This document shows positions 28,144 to 37,101 of a stretch of DNA of 64,000 nucleotides, piece after piece. The stretch lies in the NCBI RefSeq assembly GCF_018636735.1, contig NZ_CP045200.1, forward strand, positions 2,758,001 through 2,822,000. Direction: 5' to 3'. This DNA comes from Erythrobacter sp. 3-20A1M (GTDB lineage: Bacteria > Pseudomonadota > Alphaproteobacteria > Sphingomonadales > Sphingomonadaceae). The position numbers and the translations under genes were made by a program. The number at the start of each line of letters is the position of its first letter. Positions within the stretch are counted from its first letter, which is position 1. A model generated the notes under the pieces. It was given only the letters and a program-made list of their open reading frames with translations, searched no databases and was not told the origin of the DNA.

Positions 28144-30014
28144 ACGGCCGCATGAAGACCCTGGTGCTCGCCGGCGCGGGCATGCTCGCGCTCACTTCTA
28201 CCCTGGTGCTGGCCCAGGATGCGCCCGAATCGCTGCTGCCCGATGCCTATCGTCAGGCGACGCCCACCCCAGCGCCCAAGCCGAGCCCCACGCCCGCCTC
28301 TCGTCCCGCCACCCCGGCACCGCGACCGAGCGCGAACCCCGCGCCGACGACCACGTCTTCGCCGGTGATCCAGCAATTGCCCGGAAGCGGTAGCGGACAG
28401 GCGACGACCCCGGCTGCGCAGGCAAGCGAGAGCGGCGGGCTGACCCTGCGCGACCTCGAACGGCTCGATCCCGACGAGCTCGATGTGCTGCTGGGCCTGC
28501 GCCCGAAATCCGACATTCCGCCCGCCGCCCGCCGCTCCATGGAGGAGGTCGGCATTATCGGCCCCGGGGAAGGGGGGGTGCCGACAGGGTCGCTGGGACG
28601 CCAACCGGCGGCGCTGGTTCGCGCGGCCCTGACCGGTACGAAGGGCCCGCTGGTGTCGCGCTGGGGCCATATCCTGCTGCGTCGCGTACTGGCGAGCCGG
28701 TTGTCCGCGCCCGCGGATATGGACCCGGCCGAATTCGTTGCCCTGCGCGCCGGTTTGCTGAACCGCATCGGCGAATATCCCGCCGCGCGCGCGTTGGCGC
28801 AGAATGTCGATACGGTGGATTGGAGCCCCGCGCTCGCCGATGCTGCGATCACCGCTTACCTCGCCACCGGCGATATCCTGGGAACGTGCCCGCTCGCCCG
28901 GTTCAGCCGCGATATGCGCGACGACGTGCAATGGCGCATGCTGCGCGACATTTGCGCCGCCTATTCCGGTGAAGCGGCAAGAGCTCGGGCGAATCTCAAG
29001 CGCATCAGGCGCGGAGATGCAGTCGAGAACATCGACGTGCTGCTGGCGCAGCGCTTCGCCGGTGCGGCGGGGCAGAGCCGCGGTGCGGTCAATCTGGAAT
29101 GGGACGGCGTCGACGAGCTGACGCCGTGGCGGTTCGCGCTCGCCAGTGCGCTGGGCGCCGAGATTCCGGACCGGCTGACCGACGACGAAAACTCATACTT
29201 CCAGTACGCGTCGGCGATCTCTCCTGCGCTTTCGGCAACGGCCAGAATGCCGGGGATGATGCGCGGAACCGGGGCCGGGATTTTCTCGGCCAATGCGCTG
29301 ATAGACCTGTATTCCCAATATTACGCCGAGAACGGCACCGAAGGGGATTTGGGCGCGCGGGCCGTGCAATTGCGCAACGCCTATGTCGCTGCCGATCCCA
29401 CCGCGCGCGTGGCGGCGATCGACCGGCTGTGGGGCACGGGCGAGATGGATTACGCCAGCCGGGTGCTGACCGCCTACGCCGCCGCCCGTATTCCGCCGTC
29501 CGAAGCGCTGAGCGATCGCGCTGGGCCGCTGATCGGATCGATGCTGACGGCGGGGCTGGACCGCGACGCGCTGGAATGGGGCAACGTGGTGCCCGAGGGT
29601 AGCCTTGGCTGGGCTCTGCTCGCGCTCGCGCGGTTCGACGGCGACAACTCCGTCGGCGGCGGCGCAGTGCGAAGCTTCGTCGAGGACGACGACAGCGGCG
29701 GCCAGCGCCGGAGCCAGTTCCTCGTCGCCGGGCTCGCCGGCCTCGGGCGCATCGACGAGGGCACGCGCGACGATCTTTCCGACACGCTGAACATGTCCCT
29801 GGGCGGTGCGACGCACTGGGCGCGTCTGATCGACAGCGCCGCGGCCGCCGACAACCAAGCGCTCGTCGCTTTGCTCGCCGGGGTGGGCATGCAGGGAACC
29901 GGGTGGGACAAGATGACGCCGCGGCATCTCTATCACATCGTTGCCGCGCTCGATCGCGTCGGCTTGCGCGCGGAGGCCCGCATGATCGCCGCAGAGGCGG
30001 TCTATCGCGGCTGA
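28140..30014 (+). CDS. Large exported helical protein of unknown function
   Basis: A 624-residue protein with signal peptide residues 1-25 (MNGRMKTLVLAGAGMLAL...VLAQ). Next come a Pro/Thr/Ala-rich linker of ~50 residues and a short segment LTLRDLERLDPDELDVLLGL. The rest is a ~480-residue Ala/Leu-rich helical region. Its helix-turn-helix periodicity (GLLNRIGEYPAARALAQ, LARFDGDNSVGGG) recalls TPR-like solenoids without a clear 34-residue consensus. It probably acts in the periplasm. It overlaps the upstream microprotein and xerD starts 12 bases after its stop, so the three genes are likely co-transcribed. I do not recognise a characterised family. Confidence 0.75.
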   Translation: MNGRMKTLVLAGAGMLALTSTLVLAQDAPESLLPDAYRQATPTPAPKPSPTPASRPATPAPRPSANPAPTTTSSPVIQQLPGSGSGQATTPAAQASESGGLTLRDLERLDPDELDVLLGLRPKSDIPPAARRSMEEVGIIGPGEGGVPTGSLGRQPAALVRAALTGTKGPLVSRWGHILLRRVLASRLSAPADMDPAEFVALRAGLLNRIGEYPAARALAQNVDTVDWSPALADAAITAYLATGDILGTCPLARFSRDMRDDVQWRMLRDICAAYSGEAARARANLKRIRRGDAVENIDVLLAQRFAGAAGQSRGAVNLEWDGVDELTPWRFALASALGAEIPDRLTDDENSYFQYASAISPALSATARMPGMMRGTGAGIFSANALIDLYSQYYAENGTEGDLGARAVQLRNAYVAADPTARVAAIDRLWGTGEMDYASRVLTAYAAARIPPSEALSDRAGPLIGSMLTAGLDRDALEWGNVVPEGSLGWALLALARFDGDNSVGGGAVRSFVEDDDSGGQRRSQFLVAGLAGLGRIDEGTRDDLSDTLNMSLGGATHWARLIDSAAAADNQALVALLAGVGMQGTGWDKMTPRHLYHIVAALDRVGLRAEARMIAAEAVYRG

Positions 30015-30026
30015 TCGGGTGCGACG

Positions 30027-30929
30027 ATGAAATCCGGCGAGGCCGCAGGCGGGACCGATCCGGTCGCCGAATTCCTCGCCATGATGGCGTCCGAACGCGG
30101 GGCGGCCGCGAACACGATCGCCGCCTATCGCCGCGATCTGGCCGGTGCCGCCGAGATCGTTGGTCCGCTGGGTCAGGCGGATCGCGAGGATTTGCGGCGG
30201 CTCGGCAATGCCTGGGCGTCTCTCGCGCCCGCCACGGTGGCCCGCAAGGCCTCTGCGCTGCGCCAGTTCTACGGCTTCCTGCTCGACGAGCGGCTGCGGG
30301 AGGACGATCCCAGTACCGCGCTGCCGCAGCCCGCTATCCGGCGGCCGCTGCCCCGCATCCTTTCGCATAAAGAGATTGATGCGCTTTTCCGCACTGCGGA
30401 AGCCAGCGCCGCGTCGGGCGAACCGCGAGCCGTCCGGCTGCTCGCCCTGCTGGAAATGCTCTACGGCTCGGGGCTGCGCGCGACCGAACTGGTGTCGCTG
30501 CCGCTGGCGGCGGTCCCGCGCGACGCGCCGTTCCTGACAGTAACGGGGAAGGGCGGGCAGGCGCGCATGGTGCCGGTCAGCCGCCGCGCGACGCAGGCGC
30601 TTTCCGAATGGTTGAAGGTGCGCAAAGGGAGCGGACCTTTCCTGTTCCCCTCCCGCAAGAAACATCTGACGCGTGTCCGGCTGTTCCAGCTGTTGAAGGA
30701 GCTGGCCGCCCGCGCGGACATCGATCCGGCGAAGATCAGTCCGCACGTCCTGCGCCACGCCTTCGCAACCCATCTGCTGGAGGGCGGGGCCGATCTGCGG
30801 CTACTTCAGACGTTGCTTGGCCACGCCGATATCGCGACCACGCAGATATACACCCATGTCGACGCCGCGCGGCTGGTCGCACTCGTGAACGAGCGACATC
30901 CGCTTGCCGAACGCGGTTCCGGCGGTTAG
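30027..30929 (+). CDS. xerD: Site-specific tyrosine recombinase XerD
   Basis: A 300-residue tyrosine recombinase that resolves chromosome dimers at dif together with XerC. The N-terminal SAM-like core-binding domain covers residues ~10-95. Catalytic residues fit Arg151 ([10 protein letters not shown]), Lys175 (TGKGGQAR), His240 and Arg243 ([12 protein letters not shown]), His266 ([11 protein letters not shown]) and Tyr275 (IYTHV). Length and motifs are those of a housekeeping Xer protein, not a phage integrase. accA follows after 10 bases. Confidence 0.93.
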   Translation: MKSGEAAGGTDPVAEFLAMMASERGAAANTIAAYRRDLAGAAEIVGPLGQADREDLRRLGNAWASLAPATVARKASALRQFYGFLLDERLREDDPSTALPQPAIRRPLPRILSHKEIDALFRTAEASAASGEPRAVRLLALLEMLYGSGLRATELVSLPLAAVPRDAPFLTVTGKGGQARMVPVSRRATQALSEWLKVRKGSGPFLFPSRKKHLTRVRLFQLLKELAARADIDPAKISPHVLRHAFATHLLEGGADLRLLQTLLGHADIATTQIYTHVDAARLVALVNERHPLAERGSGG

Positions 30930-30939
30930 CGGACACTGC

Positions 30940-31884
30940 ATGAACGCCTATCTCGACTTCGAGAAACCCGTCGCCCAGCTTGAAACCCGGCTCGCCGAAT
31001 TGCGCGCCGCGGCACAAGGTGACGATGTCGATATCTCTAACGAACTGCGCAGGCTCGAGCTGAAAAGCGCGGACATGCTCGCCGGCATCTATGCTTCGCT
31101 GACGCCGTGGCAGAAGACACAGGTCGCGCGGCATCCCAAGCGCCCGCATTTCCGCGATTTCGTGGAGAATGGCTTCGAGGAGTTCGTGCCGCTGGGCGGC
31201 GATCGCAACTTCGGCGAAGACGAGGCCATCATGGGTGGCTTCGCCACGCTGGGCGGTCGCCGCATGATGCTGATCGGGCACGAGAAGGGGCACGATACCG
31301 AGACCCGGCTGCGACACAATTTCGGCATGGGCAAGCCGGAAGGCTATCGCAAGGCGATCCGCCTGATGGAACTGGCAGGGCGGTTCGGCCTGCCGGTGGT
31401 GACATTGGTCGATACCTCGGGCGCGTTCCCGGGCGTGGAGGCGGAAGAGCGCGGCCAGGCGGAAGCGATCGCGCGCGCGACGGAGGCATGCCTTGCGCTG
31501 CCGGTGCCGATGGTCGCGACGATCGTGGGCGAAGGCGGATCGGGCGGGGCGGTCGCGCTGGCGAGTGCCGAGCGCGTCCTCATGCTGGAACATGCGGTCT
31601 ATTCCGTGATCTCTCCCGAAGGCTGCGCCTCGATCCTGTGGCGCACCGCGGAGAAGGCGCCGGAGGCGGCGCAGGCGATGAGGGTCACGGCGCAGGATCT
31701 CGAGAAGCTCGGCGTGATCGACCGGATCGTTCCGGAACCGGTGGGCGGGGCGCATCGCGATGCGAAAGGCACGATCCAGGCGCTGACCTCCACCATCGCG
31801 GAAGAGCTCGACCAGCTGGCCGGACGCGATCCCGCCGATTTGCGAAAGACCCGCGAGGAGCGCTTTCTGCGCATCGGCGGTTAA
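30940..31884 (+). CDS. accA: Acetyl-CoA carboxylase carboxyltransferase subunit alpha
   Basis: A 314-residue subunit of the carboxyltransferase that makes malonyl-CoA for fatty-acid synthesis. Diagnostic segments are [11 protein letters not shown] at the start, [19 protein letters not shown], the CoA-binding [22 protein letters not shown] and [12 protein letters not shown], and [14 protein letters not shown] 30940 starts the homology; the frame is open 36 bases upstream. A small CACTCG/CGAGTG hairpin follows at 31886-31902 without a T-run. Confidence 0.96.
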   Translation: MNAYLDFEKPVAQLETRLAELRAAAQGDDVDISNELRRLELKSADMLAGIYASLTPWQKTQVARHPKRPHFRDFVENGFEEFVPLGGDRNFGEDEAIMGGFATLGGRRMMLIGHEKGHDTETRLRHNFGMGKPEGYRKAIRLMELAGRFGLPVVTLVDTSGAFPGVEAEERGQAEAIARATEACLALPVPMVATIVGEGGSGGAVALASAERVLMLEHAVYSVISPEGCASILWRTAEKAPEAAQAMRVTAQDLEKLGVIDRIVPEPVGGAHRDAKGTIQALTSTIAEELDQLAGRDPADLRKTREERFLRIGG

Positions 31885-32000
31885 CCACTCGCCTGTCGAG
31901 TGCGGGAACCCTGCCGCGCCGCGAACGCTTTGTGTCCCGAGAGAGGCGAATGGTGGGGCCCGCCAGGGCTAGGATGCCTCTTGTAACAAGGGGATAATTC

Positions 32001-33485
32001 ATGCCGTTTCGTAAAACTCTGTCCACCGTTTCGGGTGTCGCGCTGGCTGCGACCCTGTCCGCCTGTGCCGCTCTTCCCGGAGGCGGCGGCAACGTGCCCA
32101 GCGCGTCCACCCCGATCACGCCGGAAGAGGCGCAGATGGGTGCCCAGGCGAATCCGGAGCTGCTGCAACAGTTCGGCGGTCGCATGACCGGCCCGACCGC
32201 CACCTATGTCGAAGGGGTGGGCAAGAACATCGCGGTGCATTCCGGGCTCGGCAACGCACGGGAGGACTTCACCGTCGCGCTGCTCAACAGTTCGGTGAAC
32301 AACGCCTTCGCCATTCCGGGCGGCTATATCTACACCACGCGCCAGCTGGTCGGCCTGATGAACAACGAAGCCGAACTGGCAGGCGTGTTGGGCCATGAGG
32401 TCGGCCACGTCGCCGCCCGCCATTCGCAGCGGCGCCAGGCCAAAGCGCAGCAGAACGCGCTGCTGGGCGCGGTCGGCTCCATCCTCTCGCAAGTGCTGCT
32501 CGGTAGCGACGGGCTGGGCGGGCTGCTGTCGCAGGGCTCGCAGCAGATCGCACAGCTGGTGACGCTGAAATATTCGCGCGAGCAGGAAACGCAGGCGGAC
32601 CAGCTCGGCATCACCTATCTCAGCCGCGCGGGCTACGATCCCACGGCGATGAGCACCGTGCTCTACAGCCTGGCGTTGCAAAACAATCTCGACGCTGCGC
32701 TGAAGGGGCAGAACGCCACCGTTCCGGAATGGGCATCGACCCACCCCGATCCCGCCAGCCGCGTCCAGGCGGCGCGGGCACAGGCGCAGGGCCTGCCCGG
32801 CACGATCACCAACCGGGACACGTTCCTCAGCCGTATCGACGGCCTGCTGTATGGCGACGATCCCGCGCAGGGCGTGATCGAAGGCGACACCTTCATCCAG
32901 CCGGAGCTGCGGTTATCGTTCCGCGCGCCGAACGGCTTTTACATGGTCAACAGCACCCAGGCGGTGTCGATCAACGGGCAAAGCGGGCAGGCGCAGCTAA
33001 CTTTCGCGCCCTATAATGGCAGCCTCGAAAACTACATCCGGTCGGCCTTCGCGAAGCTGGGCGGGCAGCAGACGAACCTCGCCCCCAGTTCGATCCAGCG
33101 GACTACGGTGAACGGCATTCCCGCCGCCTACGGCGTGGCGCGTACCAATACCCAGAGCGGTCAGGTCGATGTGATCGTCTTCGCCTACGAGTTCGCCAAC
33201 GACCGCGCCTATCATTTCCAAGCAATCACGCCCGCCGGGCGGAGCGGGGTGTTCACTCCGATGTTCGAATCGATGCGCCGGATCAGCGCGCAGGAGGCGT
33301 CGAACGTCGTCCCGCGGCGGATCGATGTGGTGACGGTCGGCCGCGGCGACAGCGTCGCGTCGCTCGCACGCCGCATGGCCTACAGCAATGCGCAGGAGCA
33401 GCGCTTCCGCGTGCTGAACGGGCTGGGCCAATCCGACAGCCTGCGCCCCGGGCAGAAGGTGAAGATCGTCGTCCGCGCCAACTAG
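32001..33485 (+). CDS. M48 family metalloprotease lipoprotein
   Basis: A 494-residue protein with a lipoprotein signal (lipobox LSAC, Cys22). The zinc site HEVGH is within AGVLGHEVGHVAARHS, and the third ligand fits ETQAD further on. This is the arrangement of BepA/LoiP-type envelope proteases that survey outer-membrane protein assembly. About 200 residues of unassigned mixed sequence follow. The end (DVVTVGRGDSVASLARRM...LRPGQKVKIVV) resembles a LysM peptidoglycan-binding module. AAGGGGAT precedes the ATG. A strong terminator follows. Confidence 0.9.
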   Translation: MPFRKTLSTVSGVALAATLSACAALPGGGGNVPSASTPITPEEAQMGAQANPELLQQFGGRMTGPTATYVEGVGKNIAVHSGLGNAREDFTVALLNSSVNNAFAIPGGYIYTTRQLVGLMNNEAELAGVLGHEVGHVAARHSQRRQAKAQQNALLGAVGSILSQVLLGSDGLGGLLSQGSQQIAQLVTLKYSREQETQADQLGITYLSRAGYDPTAMSTVLYSLALQNNLDAALKGQNATVPEWASTHPDPASRVQAARAQAQGLPGTITNRDTFLSRIDGLLYGDDPAQGVIEGDTFIQPELRLSFRAPNGFYMVNSTQAVSINGQSGQAQLTFAPYNGSLENYIRSAFAKLGGQQTNLAPSSIQRTTVNGIPAAYGVARTNTQSGQVDVIVFAYEFANDRAYHFQAITPAGRSGVFTPMFESMRRISAQEASNVVPRRIDVVTVGRGDSVASLARRMAYSNAQEQRFRVLNGLGQSDSLRPGQKVKIVVRAN

Positions 33486-33505
33486 GCGCGTGGGCCACGC
33501 ACGAA

Positions 33506-33537
33506 AAAGGGCGGCGGGATCGCTCCCGCCGCCCTTT
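33506..33537. terminator. Strong bidirectional intrinsic terminator
   Basis: A perfect stem AAAGGGCGGCGGGA / TCCCGCCGCCCTTT with a TCGC loop. T-rich sequence follows on the plus strand, and five T's follow on the minus strand. It ends the M48 protease transcript and the convergent Flp pilin transcript. Confidence 0.92.
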
Positions 33538-33558
33538 CTCTTGTCTCGCTTGCGAAGC

Positions 33559-33771
33559 TTACTTCGGCGTGTTCTTACCCTTGTAGCCCGAACCGGTCGT
33601 GCCCTGCGCGGTGTCGAGGTTCTTCGACACGTTGTTGAACGTGTCGGTCAGTTCGCCGCCGAGCGAGTTCATGGCGGCGATCGCGGCAACCGCGATCAGG
33701 GCGGCGATCAGACCGTATTCGATGGCGGTCGCGCCCTCTTCGTCGCGGATCAGCTTGTTGAAGAATTTCAT
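33559..33771 (-). CDS. Flp family type IVb pilin
   Basis: A 70-residue prepilin. The cytoplasmic leader MKFFNKLIRDEEG ends at the class IVb prepilin peptidase site. It is followed by ATAIEYGLIAALIAVAAIAAM, with the glutamate and tyrosine of the Flp motif and one hydrophobic helix. The mature tail is short and hydrophilic. No tad, cpa or rcp assembly genes are in the window, so assembly would rely on a locus elsewhere. A GAG-type ribosome binding site lies upstream, and the terminator beyond its stop is shared with the M48 gene. Confidence 0.93.
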   Translation of the reverse strand: MKFFNKLIRDEEGATAIEYGLIAALIAVAAIAAMNSLGGELTDTFNNVSKNLDTAQGTTGSGYKGKNTPK

Positions 33772-33923
33772 GTGTCGTCTCCTGGTATAGTCTTCGGTAC
33801 CCGACCCGTACCAGGCCCCTGCCTGAACGAGTGGGTGCAGGAGTACGCAGTATTGATTGAAAAAGTCCTAAGTGCTCGGGAACCAAATCGTTCGTTCGAA
33901 AACGTGCAAGTTAGGGGGTCGTC

Positions 33924-34361
33924 GTGACTTCGCCACCACTGGAGCGCCCGCTGCCGGTCGCCGCCGCGGCGATAGCGGATGAGCGAGGCCGATATCTGAT
34001 GCATCGCCGCCCTGCGGGCAAGGCCAATGCAGGGCTGTGGGAGTTTCCCGGCGGCAAGGTCGAGCCGGGCGAAACCGTAGAGCAGGCGCTGTGCCGCGAG
34101 ATCATGGAGGAGACCGGCCTTTCTCTATTAGCCGATTCGTTGGAGCCCGCGGGTTTTGTCGTGATCGAACCGGATGCGGCGAGGGCGCGACCGCAGCTGC
34201 TCCTGCTCCTGTTCTGCTGCCAGCGTTACACTGGCATCGCTGAGCCGCGCGAGGGCGGTACGCTGCGCTGGTGCGACCCTGCCGCTATCCCGCAACTCGA
34301 TCTCGCTCCGGCCGATCGGGCGCTGGCCGCCGACCTGCTGCGCCGTGCGCGGCAAAGATAG
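33924..34361 (+). CDS. mutT: MutT-type NUDIX hydrolase (8-oxo-dGTPase)
   Basis: A 145-residue NUDIX enzyme. The box GGKVEPGETVEQALCREIMEE-TGL has all invariant G, E, R, E and E residues. The upstream LWEFPGGK and downstream LRWCDP match MutT, which removes 8-oxo-dGTP from the pool. The start is GTG 33924 after AGGGGG. It stands alone between the pilin and tRNA-Arg. Other NUDIX substrates cannot be excluded. Confidence 0.88.
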   Translation: MTSPPLERPLPVAAAAIADERGRYLMHRRPAGKANAGLWEFPGGKVEPGETVEQALCREIMEETGLSLLADSLEPAGFVVIEPDAARARPQLLLLLFCCQRYTGIAEPREGGTLRWCDPAAIPQLDLAPADRALAADLLRRARQR

Positions 34362-34415
34362 CGCGGATCGCCCTTGCCAAGCCGGAAATGCCCCCCTATG
34401 TGCCCCCCTCCACGG

Positions 34416-34492
34416 GCGCCCGTAGCTCAGCTGGATAGAGTACCTGACTACGAATCAGGTGGTCGGAGGTTCGAATCCTTCCGGGCGCACCA
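34416..34492 (+). tRNA. tRNA-Arg (anticodon ACG)
   Basis: A complete cloverleaf of 77 bases including an encoded CCA. The acceptor stem is GCGCCCG / CGGGCGC with discriminator A. The D arm is AGCTCAGCTGGATAGAGT. The anticodon stem CCTGA/TCAGG surrounds the loop CTACGAA with ACG at 34450-34452. The T arm GGAGGTTCGAATCCTTC is intact. Its A34 would be edited to inosine to read CGU, CGC and CGA. A terminator follows directly. Confidence 0.97.
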
Positions 34493-34497
34493 CAACC

Positions 34498-34537
34498 AGC
34501 CCGGCCTTGTCTTGTGCGAGGCCGGGCTGTTTCGTTT
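34498..34537 (+). terminator. tRNA-Arg terminator
   Basis: AGCCCGGCCT 34498-34507 pairs perfectly with AGGCCGGGCT 34519-34528 around an 11-base loop, followed by GTTTCGTTT. It lies six bases after the CCA end. Confidence 0.9.
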
Positions 34538-34657
34538 GGAGCGGGGAGCGAACGCGATGCAGCCATGCCGCCGACCGGAGTTTCGGGCGAAAGCGCGGGA
34601 AAACCTCTCCGTATCGATCCCGCACCTCGATCCGCGCGAATGTCGCAAAGGTATCGC

Positions 34658-36199
34658 ATGAGCCAGCCGTGCCTGGACGAGGGTGGCCCGGAGGGCGACG
34701 ATTCGGTCGAACCGGGTGTATGGCGGTACGCCCAAGCGCAGCGCCTGAGCGTCATCATCGATGCGGAATCCTATTTCGCGCATATGCAGCAGGCGATGCT
34801 GAAGGCCCGGCGGCGCATCATGCTGATCGGGTGGGACTTCGACACCCGGATCCATCTAACCAAGGGGCGACGCTGGTACGAACGACCGAAGGATTCGTCC
34901 TACCCCTCTCGCCTGGGCAGCTTCTTCCTGTGGCTGGCGCGCCACCGCGACGGTCTGGACATCCTCGTGCTCAAATGGGGCCTGTCGATCGTGCAGTTCG
35001 CGGCGCGCGGCTCCATGGCGCTGGACATCGCGCGGATGTGGCCAAAGCGGCAGATCAGCTTCAAGTTCGATACGCAGCATCCGCTCGGTTGTAGCCACCA
35101 CCAGAAGATCGGGGTGCTCGACGATTCGCTGGCGGTATGCGGCGGTATCGACCTGACCCACGACCGCTGGGACACGCGCGAGCACCGGGAACACGACGAG
35201 CGCCGCCGTCGGCCCCACGGCCGCCTTTACGGGCCCTGGCACGACATCACCATGATGATGGAAGGCGAGGTGGCGGGCGCACTGGCCGATCTGTGCCGCA
35301 GCCGGTGGGAATGCGCAGGCGGTAAAACGTATCCGCAACTCGACCATGAAGAGCAGGAAAGCATCTGGCCGGACAAGCTGACTGCGGATTTCGAAGATGT
35401 CGAAGTCGGCATTTCGCGAACCCGCGCCAAATACAACGACGTCACCCCGATCAACGAGATCGAGACGCTGGTGCTGGCGCAGATCGCGGGTGCGCGCGAG
35501 TTCCTCTATATCGAGAACCAGTATTTCACGTCGCGCAAGATCGCGGAGGCGATCGTGGAGCGCCTGGACGAGGACGATCCGCCGGAGATCGTGCTGGTCC
35601 ATCCCATCCATGCCGACGGGTGGCTGGAACAGCAGGCGATGGATCACGCGCGATCGGCGCTCGCCCGGATGATCGCCGCGAACGATCCGAAGAAGCGGTT
35701 TTCGCTGTATGTCTCGTGGGCCGGCGAAACGCCGATCTACGTCCATGCGAAGCTGATGATCGTGGACGATCGCATCCTGAGGATCGGCTCGGCCAACATG
35801 AACAACCGCTCGCTGGGGCTCGATAGCGAATGCGATGTGTTCATCGATTGCGAACGACCAGCCAATGCCGGGCGCGATATCGAAACATGTATCCGCACGA
35901 TTCGGGTAAATCTCCTCGCGGAACACTGCGGCGTGGAGCCTGAAGTGATGGACCGGAGGCTGAAGGAAACCCGGTCGATGCACCAGGCGATCGCACAACT
36001 GGGCAGTAGCGGGGAGCGGCAATTGCGCCCGTTCGAAATTCCCGAATTGGGAGAGATCGAGCAGACGCTTGCCGGATCGGAGCTGTTGGATCCGGAGAAG
36101 CCGGAGGATATGTTCGAACCCTATGCGCATGGCGGGCTGTTCCGCGACGGAAGCAGGCTCGGCCGGTTACGCGATCGATTGAAGAGGAAACGCAAATGA
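34658..36199 (+). CDS. Phospholipase D-like protein
   Basis: A 513-residue member of the phospholipase D superfamily with two HKD motifs: HHQKIGVLDD followed by GGIDLT in the first half, and VHAKLMIVDD followed by GSANMNNRS in the second. No signal peptide or transmembrane helix is seen, unlike typical cardiolipin synthases. It most likely acts on phospholipids at the cytoplasmic membrane face, but substrates are unproven. ATG 34658 is preferred over 34640 because AAAGGT lies at proper distance. Its stop overlaps the folE start (ATGA). Confidence 0.9.
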   Translation: MSQPCLDEGGPEGDDSVEPGVWRYAQAQRLSVIIDAESYFAHMQQAMLKARRRIMLIGWDFDTRIHLTKGRRWYERPKDSSYPSRLGSFFLWLARHRDGLDILVLKWGLSIVQFAARGSMALDIARMWPKRQISFKFDTQHPLGCSHHQKIGVLDDSLAVCGGIDLTHDRWDTREHREHDERRRRPHGRLYGPWHDITMMMEGEVAGALADLCRSRWECAGGKTYPQLDHEEQESIWPDKLTADFEDVEVGISRTRAKYNDVTPINEIETLVLAQIAGAREFLYIENQYFTSRKIAEAIVERLDEDDPPEIVLVHPIHADGWLEQQAMDHARSALARMIAANDPKKRFSLYVSWAGETPIYVHAKLMIVDDRILRIGSANMNNRSLGLDSECDVFIDCERPANAGRDIETCIRTIRVNLLAEHCGVEPEVMDRRLKETRSMHQAIAQLGSSGERQLRPFEIPELGEIEQTLAGSELLDPEKPEDMFEPYAHGGLFRDGSRLGRLRDRLKRKRK

Positions 36200-36804
36200 G
36201 CAGCCTGGTCGGCCCCGACGAAGACGATCCCCTGGCGAAACCGCCGGTTCCCGAAACGGTCCAGGACGCAGTTCGGACCCTGATCGAATGGGCAGGGGAC
36301 GATCCCGCGCGCGAGGGCTTGCGCGATACACCGGCGCGCGTGGCGCGGGCGTGGAAGGAATACTGCCAGGGCTACGACGAGGATCCGGCGATCCATCTGC
36401 GCCGCGTGTTCGAGGAAGTCGGCGGCTACGACGAGATTGTGCTGCTGAAGGATATCCCCTTCCAGAGCCATTGCGAACACCACATGGCGCCCATCATCGG
36501 CAAGGCGGCGATCGCCTACCTGCCGGTCGATCGGGTGGTGGGCATATCGAAGCTGGCCCGCGTGCTCCACGGCTTTGCGCGTCGCCTACAAGTACAGGAA
36601 CGGCTGACGGCGGAAGTGGCGAACTGCATCTGGGATCACCTCGAACCGCAAGGCGTCGCCGTGGTGATAGAGGCGAGCCACGCCTGCATGACCGCGCGCG
36701 GGGTGCGCACCCCCGGCGTCACCATGGTCACCTCCGAAATGCGCGGGGCCTTCCGCGACGATCACCGCAGCCGCGAGGAAGTGCTGAAGCTGATGGGGTA
36801 TTGA
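36196..36804 (+). CDS. folE: GTP cyclohydrolase I
   Basis: A 202-residue enzyme making 7,8-dihydroneopterin triphosphate, the first step to folate. The zinc site uses Cys93 and a histidine in QSHCEHHMAP plus the later cysteine in ASHACMTARG. The GISKLAR and RLQVQERLT motifs are intact. It overlaps the phospholipase D-like gene by four bases, so the two are translationally coupled although they share no known pathway. Confidence 0.96.
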   Translation: MSSLVGPDEDDPLAKPPVPETVQDAVRTLIEWAGDDPAREGLRDTPARVARAWKEYCQGYDEDPAIHLRRVFEEVGGYDEIVLLKDIPFQSHCEHHMAPIIGKAAIAYLPVDRVVGISKLARVLHGFARRLQVQERLTAEVANCIWDHLEPQGVAVVIEASHACMTARGVRTPGVTMVTSEMRGAFRDDHRSREEVLKLMGY

Positions 36805-37049
36805 GGAGCGGCCGCATCGTCACGGCTCCGGAGCTGGGGGCTTTCCTACACCCCTGGCGCTTTGTAGCTGCGGATCGGCTCTTTTTCATCGTCGGTCTGC
36901 CTCGCGCGTTTGTCGCGGCTCGCGCATCCTGTCCGTCCGCACATCGATCGCGGGTGTATGGTATTGAATTGTCAGGGATACGAGGGGCGATCCGAAAGTG
37001 ACGCCCTGTCACCTTCGTCACCTTGAAATGCCGCCGGATAGGGCGCACG
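36805..37049. other. Non-coding gap between folE and peroxiredoxin
   Basis: About 250 bases between convergent genes. A GGAGC...GCTCC pair directly after the folE stop could form a weak hairpin. Near the right end two TCACCTT copies occur in tandem (TGTCACCTTCGTCACCTTG). I see no coding sequence with convincing composition on either strand. Confidence 0.4.
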
Positions 37050-37080
37050 AAAAAGGCCGAGGCGGTTTCCCGCCCCGGCC
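37050..37080 (-). terminator. Peroxiredoxin gene terminator
   Basis: On the minus strand GGCCGGGGCGG (37080-37070) pairs with CCGCCTCGGCC (37065-37055) with one mismatch, followed by five T's (complement of 37054-37050). It lies 20 bases after the peroxiredoxin stop. Confidence 0.85.
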
Positions 37081-37101
37081 TGCGTTGGATAGTCTGGAAG
37101 C

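Noticed and set aside
30027-30929. Tyrosine recombinase as sign of a mobile element
   Set aside because: It has XerD length and motifs and sits among core genes.
31886-31902. Terminator after accA
   Set aside because: A 6-bp CACTCG/CGAGTG hairpin exists but no T-run follows.
34389-34409. Tandem TGCCCCCCT copies before tRNA-Arg
   Set aside because: Two copies of a 9-base C-rich string are too short to claim a functional repeat.
34416-34492. tRNA-Arg as an attachment site of an integrated element
   Set aside because: No integrase, no duplicated 3' tRNA end and only core genes on both sides.
36728-37048. Minus-strand open frame of 106 codons after folE
   Set aside because: It overlaps folE in antisense, has shadow-like Arg-rich composition and no ribosome binding site.
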